DNA of 24,544 bases from a virus, in the IMG/VR virus record IMGVR_UViG_3300009149_000263, positions 1-24,544 of that record; one strand, 5' to 3'. Within the stretch, counting starts at the first letter, position 1. Each line of letters starts with the position of its first letter. The notes under the pieces are model-generated. The model did no database searches and was not told where the DNA came from. It worked only from the letters and a program-made list of their open reading frames with translations. Shown here piece by piece: positions 1-6,545 of the stretch. Made by a program: the position numbers and the translations under genes.

Positions 1-2
1 AT

Positions 3-119
3 AGAAAAACCAAATCTATCCCAGAGGTAAACTGGGAATTGCGAATACCTAGAAGCAAAGTTGGAAGAGTTATAATAAGGCGTCCCGCATCACGCGGGGG
101 TGATATTATCATAGAGTAA
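3..119 (+). CDS. 3' end of an unidentified rightward gene (partial)
   Basis: The frame starting at base 3 is open from the window edge to a TAA at 117-119 and gives 38 residues. The peptide looks like a normal protein tail: it ends in a beta-prone, basic stretch with the segment GRVIIRRPASRGGDIIIE. It stops 13 bases before a strong terminator, as expected for the last gene of a rightward unit. The other two forward frames have stops within the first 30 bases. The fragment is too short to assign a family, and the start lies outside the window. Confidence 0.5.
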   Translation, partial: RKTKSIPEVNWELRIPRSKVGRVIIRRPASRGGDIIIE

Positions 120-132
120 TTAAAAAGAAAAA

Positions 133-156
133 GCCCCGCTTATGCGGGGCTTTTTT
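133..156. terminator. Bidirectional intrinsic terminator
   Basis: GCCCCGC (133-139) pairs perfectly with GCGGGGC (144-150) around a TTAT loop. Six T follow, and an A-rich run (122-132) precedes, so it can act on both strands. It lies between the converging partial gene ending at 119 and the leftward gene ending at 182. Confidence 0.85.
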
Positions 157-181
157 GCTATATACGACTATTTGCCATTAC

Positions 182-619
182 TCACATATCGTGAGGATCT
201 ACCGGGGGAAAAACGGGGTCACCGCTAGGATAAGGAAAATCAGTATCTCTAACTGGGGCTTCAATTTTACTCGAAATTTGACCTGATAAGGAGTGGCACC
301 AACATAAGGCGGAAGCGTAGTCGTTGGCTATTCCGCTAATATTGTCTGTTACATATTCTGGGGTAAGATTGATAGCATAACCCGACGCTCCCGTTACGCC
401 GCTTGCAGGGTAATCGGGAATAGGGTCTGTCCACCCCATAAAACCAGTAGTACCATCTACGTATGAACCTTCTGTGACCGGGTTAGATTGTTCGTCCACC
501 CCTGAAAATTGGCAGTTCATTCCAACAACCAACGAAGAAATGCCGGTTTTGTTGCTGTTATTGTAGAAAGGCTCTAATCTAACGAATTGGTAGGTATAAT
601 CTCCTGAAATATGACTCAT
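182..619 (-). CDS. Unassigned protein, possibly a minor virion protein
   Basis: The product has 145 residues with an ATG start and TGA stop. I do not recognise a family. It is rich in Gly, Ser, Thr, Pro and Asp and has no membrane segment, signal peptide or catalytic motif that I can see. The composition (for example SGVTGASGYAINLTP) is typical of beta-rich virion surface proteins, so a minor structural role is possible, but this is only inference. The C-terminus is a proline-rich tail (SGDPVFPPVDPHDM). It is the last gene of the leftward unit and ends 26 bases from the bidirectional terminator. The leader before the ATG is A/T-rich without a Shine-Dalgarno. The AAGTGTA motif found at other genes is absent here. 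Confidence 0.7.
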   Translation of the reverse strand: MSHISGDYTYQFVRLEPFYNNSNKTGISSLVVGMNCQFSGVDEQSNPVTEGSYVDGTTGFMGWTDPIPDYPASGVTGASGYAINLTPEYVTDNISGIANDYASALCWCHSLSGQISSKIEAPVRDTDFPYPSGDPVFPPVDPHDM

Positions 620-649
620 CTTTTTATTATATGTTTATATGTTGTATTC

Positions 650-979
650 TCAACTCCCAGAGGGAAGTTTATTATTCTGGGAGATTTTCACTGCTTGGGC
701 ATTGTGGCGAGCAATCTCGATCTCTATTAATCGAAGTCGCATTTCTATTTTATCTATATCTCCACTGTTACCAGAAATAGCTTTTTGGAGAACAGTCATT
801 TCGGTAATTTTTTTGTCCATTTGAATAAGCTTGTCGTGAACTTTGTCAAATTCTATTTTACTGGGAAATAAAGTCTGAAGGTAAGCTAGGAGAGCTAAAC
901 CAATTATCGGGGCTATTTTTAAAAAAGTATCTAAATCTGTAAACCCTATCTTAGACTCTTCCTTTTTGCTTATTGTCAT
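650..979 (-). CDS. Membrane-anchored coiled-coil protein (spanin- or holin-accessory-like topology)
   Basis: The protein has 109 residues. A short charged N-terminus is followed by one hydrophobic segment at about residues 22-38 (IAPIIGLALLAYLQTLF). From about 42 to 95 there is a heptad-like helical region rich in Lys, Glu, Ile and Leu. A single N-terminal anchor with a coiled coil is the topology of phage inner-membrane spanins (Rz type) and of some holin accessory proteins. No endolysin or partner spanin is visible nearby, so a lysis role is only a possibility. The gene starts with ATG. On the coding strand AAGTGTAGAC lies 21 bases upstream, matching the promoter-like motif seen before several virion genes. 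The next leftward gene begins 31 bases downstream. Confidence 0.7.
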   Translation of the reverse strand: MTISKKEESKIGFTDLDTFLKIAPIIGLALLAYLQTLFPSKIEFDKVHDKLIQMDKKITEMTVLQKAISGNSGDIDKIEMRLRLIEIEIARHNAQAVKISQNNKLPSGS

Positions 980-990
980 GCGCTATAAGA

Positions 991-1000
991 GTCTACACTT
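991..1000 (-). promoter_or_regulatory. AAGTGTA promoter-like motif before the membrane-anchored protein
   Basis: The minus strand reads AAGTGTAGAC at 1000-991, followed by TCTTATAG and the ATG at 979. The first A of the motif is 21 bases from the ATG. This site has the 7-base core but diverges after it. Confidence 0.4.
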
Positions 1001-1038
1001 ATTTTTAGTTTTCTTGTTTAAATTTTTTAAAATTGTTC

Positions 1039-1548
1039 TTATTCCACCCTTATAACGAATTGGTTGGAGGATATTTCTAAGCTCAAACCAAACTGCTTAA
1101 CAAATTCATCAACCGCAGTTTTAGGTCCTCGAGGACAACCGTTTGCTGCATCACTCCAACCATAATCATCCCCACATAAATAGCCCCCCGGTTTAATAAA
1201 TTTAACAAAATGGGACAAGTCCATAATAACAGAGTCATAACTGTGGTCGGCGTCAATGTATACCCAATCAAAATAATTATATGGAAAAGTTACATCTGTT
1301 GAATTTTTTCTATGTATTTTTACTCTTTTGTTATTTTGGAATTTTCTCAGCACTTTCTGGAACACCCGTTCGGTTCTTTCGTATCCTTTTGCCCATTTTA
1401 CCCAAGGGAATTCTTGATGAGTCCAAGGGTCTATCAGGTGTAGCTCCCTCGGGTTTTTAGACAAGATTTCAGAAGAAAAATCCCCCTCCCAAACCCCTAC
1501 TTCCGCACACACGTTGTCTTTTTTTATTTTGTTTAAAGGGTACCTCAT
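1039..1548 (-). CDS. Class I SAM-dependent methyltransferase
   Basis: The protein has 169 residues with a Rossmann methyltransferase pattern. Residues 15-25 (AEVGVWEGDFS) form the glycine-containing SAM loop, and the acidic end of the second strand is at 37-42 (HLIDPW). The strand-4 motif VYIDADHSYDSV is at 96-107, followed by KPGGYLCGDDYGW at 119-131. This resembles the Methyltransf_24 type found beside phage and polysaccharide glycosyltransferases, whose substrates are often sugars or small molecules. There is no DNA-methylase PPY/PPW tetrad, so DNA is an unlikely target. The gene starts 6 bases after the stop of the upstream glycosyltransferase gene, so the two are probably co-transcribed and may act on the same glycan. 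The substrate cannot be told from the sequence. Confidence 0.85.
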   Translation of the reverse strand: MRYPLNKIKKDNVCAEVGVWEGDFSSEILSKNPRELHLIDPWTHQEFPWVKWAKGYERTERVFQKVLRKFQNNKRVKIHRKNSTDVTFPYNYFDWVYIDADHSYDSVIMDLSHFVKFIKPGGYLCGDDYGWSDAANGCPRGPKTAVDEFVKQFGLSLEISSNQFVIRVE

Positions 1549-1554
1549 TCCAAA

Positions 1555-2655
1555 CTATTTGACTAAAAAATTACATTTTTCCTGCACTGCCCCCAACCCA
1601 TAACGTTCCGCTGCAATTAAATGTTCAAAGTAATTTTCATACATTTTAGCCACCAAGTCGATGGTGAAATTTTCTTCTGCATATAGGCGGCACTCTTTAG
1701 GGTTAATGGTTTCAATTATGTTGAGCGCATGATAAAATTCATTTAACGAACGACACCTAAATCCTGTTTTTCCGTGAATATTATATTCTGCTAACCCTCC
1801 CCAATCAGTAGAAAGGACAGGGGTGCCGGAGATAAAAGCTTCCAACATTGACCATCCACACGGCTCCGTATAAAGAGACGGCATCACTAACGCTTTAGCG
1901 TTGGCGAGCAATTCTTTGCGTTCTTCGTTACTGACAGTATGAATGTATTCAGCCAAAGGGTTATCTTTTTTTAAAGTGTTTTTTAAGTTTTGAGGCCCTA
2001 CAAATTTAATAGGTGTGGAGCTTGCTTTGGATAAATTTTGGGCGATATCGATTCCTTTATTGTCGGTCATCCGGCCTAAAAACAACAAGTAATTTTGTTT
2101 TTTGTCTTGATAAGCAAAGTCTTCAAAATAGAAACCGGGACGGATAACGTGATCTGTAAATGGTGGCAAATTATTGTTGTGTAGAGGAAATTGTAATTTG
2201 TGTAGCTGAGCGTAAGTTTCGAAAACCTTAAAGGGAGCAAACCCCGAGTCGTACCCAATACTGGGTTCAACAACACAAAAACCTTTTAATTGCTCGCAGC
2301 ACTCTCGGTGCCCAATCCCCCAAAAAGCTAAAACAAAATCTTGCTCTTCTTGTTTGTTTTTTTTAATTAGCGCTGCTGCGTTTTTATTAAATTCTTTATG
2401 TACTTCATTCCTAATAGACTGAGGGTGAAAATTTTGCCATTGTTGTTTTTTATATACTTTATCATAAGTAGCCCGAGAAACCACGTTAAAATGTTCGGTA
2501 CATGGAACGCGGGAATCTGGATGCCCATAGTGAAAAACAGTATGACCTTTTCCTGTCATAACTTTACAAAATTTGTAAACCTTTTGCGTAAAAGCGCACA
2601 AAGTTATTTCTTTGCGTGTCGGATGAGTAGGGATTGAGAGTACATGAAAAACCAT
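1555..2655 (-). CDS. GT4-type glycosyltransferase (GT-B fold)
   Basis: The protein has 366 residues. Its C-terminal half has the signature of GT-B retaining glycosyltransferases. FLGRM at 192-196 is followed by NKGIDIAQNL, FVGPQNL, a VMPSLYTEPCGWSMLEAF block with the two glutamates of the EX7E motif (E264 and E272), and GTPVLSTDWGGLAEY for the nucleotide-sugar site. The N-terminal half is the less conserved acceptor domain, starting with a beta strand (MVFHVLSIPTHP). The enzyme would be cytoplasmic and transfer a sugar from an NDP-sugar. The acceptor is unknown: host surface glycan, virion protein or modified DNA base are all possible. Together with the downstream methyltransferase it forms a small glycan-modification pair. 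It is transcribed divergently from the PhoH-like gene. Confidence 0.88.
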   Translation of the reverse strand: MVFHVLSIPTHPTRKEITLCAFTQKVYKFCKVMTGKGHTVFHYGHPDSRVPCTEHFNVVSRATYDKVYKKQQWQNFHPQSIRNEVHKEFNKNAAALIKKNKQEEQDFVLAFWGIGHRECCEQLKGFCVVEPSIGYDSGFAPFKVFETYAQLHKLQFPLHNNNLPPFTDHVIRPGFYFEDFAYQDKKQNYLLFLGRMTDNKGIDIAQNLSKASSTPIKFVGPQNLKNTLKKDNPLAEYIHTVSNEERKELLANAKALVMPSLYTEPCGWSMLEAFISGTPVLSTDWGGLAEYNIHGKTGFRCRSLNEFYHALNIIETINPKECRLYAEENFTIDLVAKMYENYFEHLIAAERYGLGAVQEKCNFLVK

Positions 2656-2690
2656 CTTTTGGAGATAATAATAGGTAAATAGCTCAAGTC

Positions 2691-2700
2691 AAGTGTAATT
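2691..2700 (+). promoter_or_regulatory. AAGTGTA promoter-like motif before the PhoH-like gene
   Basis: AAGTGTAATT lies in the 53-base divergent gap, followed by ATTTATTA and the ATG at 2709, 18 bases from the motif start. It is nearly identical to the sites before the portal and protease genes. Confidence 0.5.
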
Positions 2701-2708
2701 ATTTATTA

Positions 2709-3428
2709 ATGAGCAGACGTAAGAAGTCTTTAGCTTCGGAAAAGATAATACCCATTGAAAGTAAATATAAGCTTTATCTTAAAAATTTTAAATTAACAGA
2801 AAAGCAACACCAGTTTTTAAAAATAGCATTTGACAAAAACACTAAAATAGTTTTTGTTTCTGGGCCAGCGGGATCATCCAAAACTTTTATTTCTATTTAT
2901 GCAGCTTTACAGCTGTTTAATATGAATATGAATCAAGATTTGTTTTATGTACGCACGATTGCTGAAAGCGCAGATAGAAATCTCGGAAGTTTGCCGGGGG
3001 ATGTAGACGAAAAATTCAACCCGTTTATGATGCCAATGCAAGACAAGCTTTCTGAATTGTTGGAGCCCCCTCAAATAAAGATGCTTTTAGACGAAAAGAT
3101 AATTCAATGCGCCCCTATTAATTTTTTGCGAGGTGCCAGCTGGTCAAACAAACTAATAATAGCAGACGAATCGCAAAATTTTACGAGAAAAGAATTAGTT
3201 ACGTTAATTACCAGAATAGGCAATAATTCTAAGTATTTTATATGCGGGGACCCAATGCAACCCGATATTAATGGAAAAAGCGGCTTTGTTTCTATCATGG
3301 ATTTATTTGACGATGAAGACTCCAAGGCAAAAGGCGTGTATACCTTTAAGTTCACCAAAGAAGATATTGTTCGAAGTGAAATTTTAAAATTTATTGTGAA
3401 TAAACTAGAAAATAACCCGATAAACTGA
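2709..3428 (+). CDS. phoH: PhoH-like P-loop ATPase
   Basis: The protein has 239 residues, the size of the phage PhoH domain. The Walker A loop GPAGSSKT is at 52-59, preceded by a KQHQFLK helix. The family segment ESADRNLGSLPGD follows. The Walker B motif LIIADESQN is at 149-157, and the PhoH signature GDPMQPDINGKSGF starts at 180. PhoH-like proteins are common in marine phages and are related to superfamily 1 helicase cores; their role in infection is unsettled. A basic N-terminal extension (MSRRKK) could contact nucleic acid. It is the first gene of a rightward unit. Its ATG has no clear Shine-Dalgarno, but an AAGTGTAATT motif lies 18 bases upstream. The zinc-ribbon gene starts 10 bases after its stop. 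Confidence 0.92.
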   Translation: MSRRKKSLASEKIIPIESKYKLYLKNFKLTEKQHQFLKIAFDKNTKIVFVSGPAGSSKTFISIYAALQLFNMNMNQDLFYVRTIAESADRNLGSLPGDVDEKFNPFMMPMQDKLSELLEPPQIKMLLDEKIIQCAPINFLRGASWSNKLIIADESQNFTRKELVTLITRIGNNSKYFICGDPMQPDINGKSGFVSIMDLFDDEDSKAKGVYTFKFTKEDIVRSEILKFIVNKLENNPIN

Positions 3429-3438
3429 ATTATAAAAA

Positions 3439-3840
3439 ATGGCTAGTATATTTTGTCCCGAGTGTGGAGGTAAAAACAGTTACACTTTAAAAAGGCCCAA
3501 CTTCTGTCAAAGCTGTGGGGAAACCTTTGCAGCTTTTGGAATGTCGAGAGCCTCGGCATCTAAACCTAGCCTAAAGGTAACAGCAGAGGAAGACGAGGAA
3601 ACACCAATTCCTAATTTATCCAAATTAGAATATGACATTGATATGTCGGCGTCCGCAACTAAAATAACTTTAGAAGATTTGGTTAATAACCCGCTAAATC
3701 CAAAAGATATAACGTATAAAACCACGGCAAACGCTGCTCGAAAAAGAATGACTCAAGAAGAGTTTCTGAAGGTTTCCCAAGCTGAGTGTGCCACTTCCCA
3801 AGGCAAATCTAGGGACGTTAGTGGTGGAGAAACAAAATAA
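3439..3840 (+). CDS. Small zinc-ribbon protein
   Basis: The protein has 133 residues. Four cysteines form a zinc ribbon near the N-terminus: C6-x2-C9 and C23-x2-C26 (FCPECGG and NFCQSCGE). The rest is hydrophilic and partly acidic (an EEDEE stretch near residue 53) and looks weakly folded. Zinc ribbons of this type serve in nucleic-acid binding or in contacts with RNA polymerase or replication proteins; the sequence does not decide which. Its 3' end overlaps the reading frame of the sigma-like gene, which suggests coupled translation and possibly a shared role in transcription. That link is inference. The start is the first ATG after an A-rich leader with no evident Shine-Dalgarno. Confidence 0.75.
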   Translation: MASIFCPECGGKNSYTLKRPNFCQSCGETFAAFGMSRASASKPSLKVTAEEDEETPIPNLSKLEYDIDMSASATKITLEDLVNNPLNPKDITYKTTANAARKRMTQEEFLKVSQAECATSQGKSRDVSGGETK

Positions 3841-4540
3841 AAAAAGCTACGAAGATAAATGTGATGTTATAGACAACGAGATAAGAAAGCGGTATTATAA
3901 GTGGCATTTACATGCTTTGGCATGGATAGACTTTGATGACGTATCGCAAATTATCCGTACTCACATTTACAACAAGTGGAGCCAATGGGATCAATCGCGG
4001 GCAATTGAACCGTGGGTGAACAAGATTATATCCAACCAACTAAAGAATATCCTTCGCAACAATTACTCCAATTTTGCGCGTCCCTGTATAAGCTGTGAAC
4101 ACAACCAGTCCAAAGAGCAGGGAAGCGGCCAAATATCCAATTTATGCTCTGTAACCAAAAGTGGGCTCCAGTCTGAAGAATGCGACCTTTACGCAAAATG
4201 GTACAAAACTAGAAAGCAGGCTTATGACATCAAGATCCCTGTTTCGCTAGAGACAAATACCTATGACAAGTGCACTCTCCCGGAAGACCATTATGATATT
4301 AGCGGTGCGGTATCGTCGATGCATTTACGAATGCGCCAGTTCCTGAATGACCGTCATTATATTATTTATAAAATGCTCTTTGTTGACCACATTGAAGAAG
4401 AGACGGTTGCCAAAGTATTAGGTTATAAAAGTAACGAAAAGGGTAGGAAGGCTGGCTACAAGCAAATCAAAAACTTAAAAAATTTTTACAAAAGGATTGC
4501 CAAAAAGATATGCAACGAAACCGATATTTTTTTTGAATGA
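3821..4540 (+). CDS. Divergent phage RNA polymerase sigma factor with a four-cysteine insertion
   Basis: The product has about 239 residues from GTG 3821. The frame is open from GTG 3788, and GTG 3824 is also possible; AGGGA at 3811-3815 favours 3821 or 3824, and no upstream ATG exists. Residues about 20-82 resemble sigma region 2: helices with DFDDV, HIYNKW and EPWVNKIISNQLKNILRN. Residues about 179-230 resemble region 4: a helix-turn-helix with EEETVAKVLGYKS and a basic recognition helix. Between them lies an insertion with C89-x2-C92, C109 and C121, which could bind zinc. This is the layout of compact two-domain sigma factors such as ECF or T4 gp55-like late sigmas. It overlaps the zinc-ribbon gene upstream and the next gene by 4 bases (ATGA). 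It may read the AAGTGTA motif found before virion genes. Confidence 0.72.
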   Translation: MVEKQNKKSYEDKCDVIDNEIRKRYYKWHLHALAWIDFDDVSQIIRTHIYNKWSQWDQSRAIEPWVNKIISNQLKNILRNNYSNFARPCISCEHNQSKEQGSGQISNLCSVTKSGLQSEECDLYAKWYKTRKQAYDIKIPVSLETNTYDKCTLPEDHYDISGAVSSMHLRMRQFLNDRHYIIYKMLFVDHIEEETVAKVLGYKSNEKGRKAGYKQIKNLKNFYKRIAKKICNETDIFFE

Positions 4541-5607
4541 AAGAATACATCCTAAAACCAGAAGAAAAGGAAAGAAGCCTTCAGTTGTTTGAAGAGCTTG
4601 ACGGCGATTTAAGTGGGGTAACCAAAAAACTTTTTAATGACGAAAACGAAAAGGGGAGTACGGTTCGAGGGAGAGCTCTGCGAAAATATTGGATAGAGGA
4701 GGGTTTAAGCTATAAAATTAAAGTCAAAAAAAGAGTGGTAAAACATTTTTTAACGGACGAGGAGAAATCTTTTGTTAAACAGCATTATTGCCCGGAGGTG
4801 ACGAAATTAGAGGTCGGTCAATTGCTCTGGCCTAAAGACTCTAAAAGCAAAGGCTTTCCTGAGACTGACAAGTTCATAGCTTTGTGCGAGTATATTACCA
4901 AAGAGTTTCCGGCGGCCATTAACATGCGAGACGATGCAGCCGGAGAAAAATACACGCCTCCCCGCATTCTTTCTACAGCGATCAAGAGATTAAACAAGGT
5001 CGCGTCAACAGAATTTGAATCGGAAAAAATGAACTTGCGAGACAGGAAGTGCATAGAGAAACTGATAACTTATTTAAACGCTCCAAGATTTGTGCAAGTT
5101 ATAGGCTCTTATGTTACGCGCCAAAGTAGGGAGTTGTTTGAATCAGAGTATATTCGAAGCACGTGGGATAAACCAGATTTAACTTCAGACGAATTAAATT
5201 TATATGTTAACGTTTGCATGGATTATGTAAACATTAAAGAGATTGAACAACAAAAACAAAAACTTAATTTGATGTTTGATGATACTGAGGGGCAAAACGA
5301 TTTAACAATGCGCCTAACAGAGATGCTTAAAACTAAGGCGGAAGAATATAACCAGTGCATTAACCGCATAGATAAAATGCTTGCTAAATTAAACGGCGAG
5401 AGGGCGAAGAGGGTGGCTAATCAGCAACAAAGGAACGCTTCCGTAATTTCTTTGGTTCAGCTTTTTCAAGACGAAGAAGAGAGAAAGTTGATGATAAAAA
5501 TGGCCGACATGCAAAAGCAAGCGGTTAGAAAAGAGGCTGACGAAGTAGAAAAAATGTCTGACTGGAAAGCTCGTGTACTTGGAGTTTCTAAAGAAGACGC
5601 TATATAA
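4537..5607 (+). CDS. Unassigned protein, possible small terminase-like DNA-binding protein
   Basis: The protein has 356 residues. The N-terminus looks like a helix-turn-helix: DLSGVTKKLF, then a segment around residues 36-55 with STVRGRALRKYWIEEGL. A basic linker (KIKVKKRVVK) follows. The C-terminal third is strongly helical and coiled-coil-like, rich in Glu, Lys, Gln and Met. A DNA-binding head plus helical oligomerisation region is the general plan of small terminase subunits, and the gene lies two genes before the large terminase in an overlapping operon. However, it is about twice the usual TerS length and I do not recognise a family, so the role is inference. It starts on the ATGA overlap with the sigma gene and its stop shares one base with the next ATG (TAATG), so translation is probably coupled. 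Confidence 0.6.
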   Translation: MKEYILKPEEKERSLQLFEELDGDLSGVTKKLFNDENEKGSTVRGRALRKYWIEEGLSYKIKVKKRVVKHFLTDEEKSFVKQHYCPEVTKLEVGQLLWPKDSKSKGFPETDKFIALCEYITKEFPAAINMRDDAAGEKYTPPRILSTAIKRLNKVASTEFESEKMNLRDRKCIEKLITYLNAPRFVQVIGSYVTRQSRELFESEYIRSTWDKPDLTSDELNLYVNVCMDYVNIKEIEQQKQKLNLMFDDTEGQNDLTMRLTEMLKTKAEEYNQCINRIDKMLAKLNGERAKRVANQQQRNASVISLVQLFQDEEERKLMIKMADMQKQAVRKEADEVEKMSDWKARVLGVSKEDAI

Positions 5608-6545
5608 TGGAAAGAATATGTAACATAATTTTCCCTTGCGCTGAATGTAAAAAAGAATTTACTAGCCGAGCCTCTTTGCACAAACACCTCAAGCAACACG
5701 GTTTAAATTTAGCTTCTTACTATACACAATATCACCCTCGGAAAAATAAGCTTACGGGAGACCCACTTCCGTTCAAAAGGTTTGACGAATATTTCGAAAG
5801 AGATTTTTCGACAAAAAGCCAGATGTTCAAGTGGTGCGACCAGAACTCCGAGGAAGAAGTGAAGGAATACGCTCTTTCCATATTAGAAAAACGGGGCTTT
5901 AAAAAGAAAAGAAAATATGGCCCTTTCCATTTGGAAACCACTAATTCATTCATGCCATCCCTGTCTCTTTACCGTAAACTTTTTGGGAGCTATAATGCAG
6001 CTTGTGAATCTGTAGGGTGCGAACCTTTGTACGACAAGAACCTTCCAAAAGATTTTTTTACAAAAGAAGTTCCCTCGGATTTTACTGTTGCGGTAGACAC
6101 TCGAGAACAAAAACCTCTAGCGTTTGACTGCAAAACCATAAGCCTTAAATTGGATATAGGGGATTATACAGCCATGGGAGATCATTATAGCTATACTTTT
6201 GTAGATCGTAAATCAGGAAATGATTTGCAGGGCACTTTAGGAAAAAATAATATAGAGAGGTTCAAGAGGGAAATCGAGAGGGCCCAAGAAATGGACTGTT
6301 ATCTTTTTGTAGTTATAGAGTCTAGCGTTCAAAAAATAACAAAGGAAAATAAAATTTTTAACAGGCGCTCTAATATGGATTATACGTTAAGGCAAATCAA
6401 GGATATCTCCCATGAATACCCCCGAAGGTGCCAATTTGTTTTCGCAGACAGCAGGGAAAATGCCTCCATCTTGATTCCATTACTTTTATTGCATGGAAAA
6501 AAGGTATGGCAAACTGATTTACAATATTTTTTAGATACCAAATGA
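5607..6545 (+). CDS. C2H2 zinc finger - ERCC4-type nuclease fusion
   Basis: The protein has 312 residues in three parts. Residues 11-31 form a canonical C2H2 finger, C11-x2-C14-x12-H27-x3-H31. Residues about 112-140 (SLSLYRKLFGSYNAACESVG) resemble the repeat found next to homing-endonuclease domains. From about 158 there is an ERCC4-type nuclease core: VDTREQ (D164 to Q168), IGDY (D186) and VDRKSGNDL (D200 and K202), followed by helices with RFKREIERAQE. ERCC4 nucleases such as XPF and Mus81 cut branched DNA using a GDX(n)ERKX3D motif; here the glutamate is aspartate. The gene overlaps its upstream neighbour by one base and the large terminase by four. A role in trimming branched DNA before packaging, as T4 gp49 does, is possible but inferred. 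Confidence 0.82.
   Translation: MERICNIIFPCAECKKEFTSRASLHKHLKQHGLNLASYYTQYHPRKNKLTGDPLPFKRFDEYFERDFSTKSQMFKWCDQNSEEEVKEYALSILEKRGFKKKRKYGPFHLETTNSFMPSLSLYRKLFGSYNAACESVGCEPLYDKNLPKDFFTKEVPSDFTVAVDTREQKPLAFDCKTISLKLDIGDYTAMGDHYSYTFVDRKSGNDLQGTLGKNNIERFKREIERAQEMDCYLFVVIESSVQKITKENKIFNRRSNMDYTLRQIKDISHEYPRRCQFVFADSRENASILIPLLLLHGKKVWQTDLQYFLDTK

Noticed and set aside
84-98. CCCGC/GCGGG hairpin as a terminator
   Set aside because: It lies within the coding end of the partial gene and is followed by TGATATT, not a T run. The real terminator is at 133-156.
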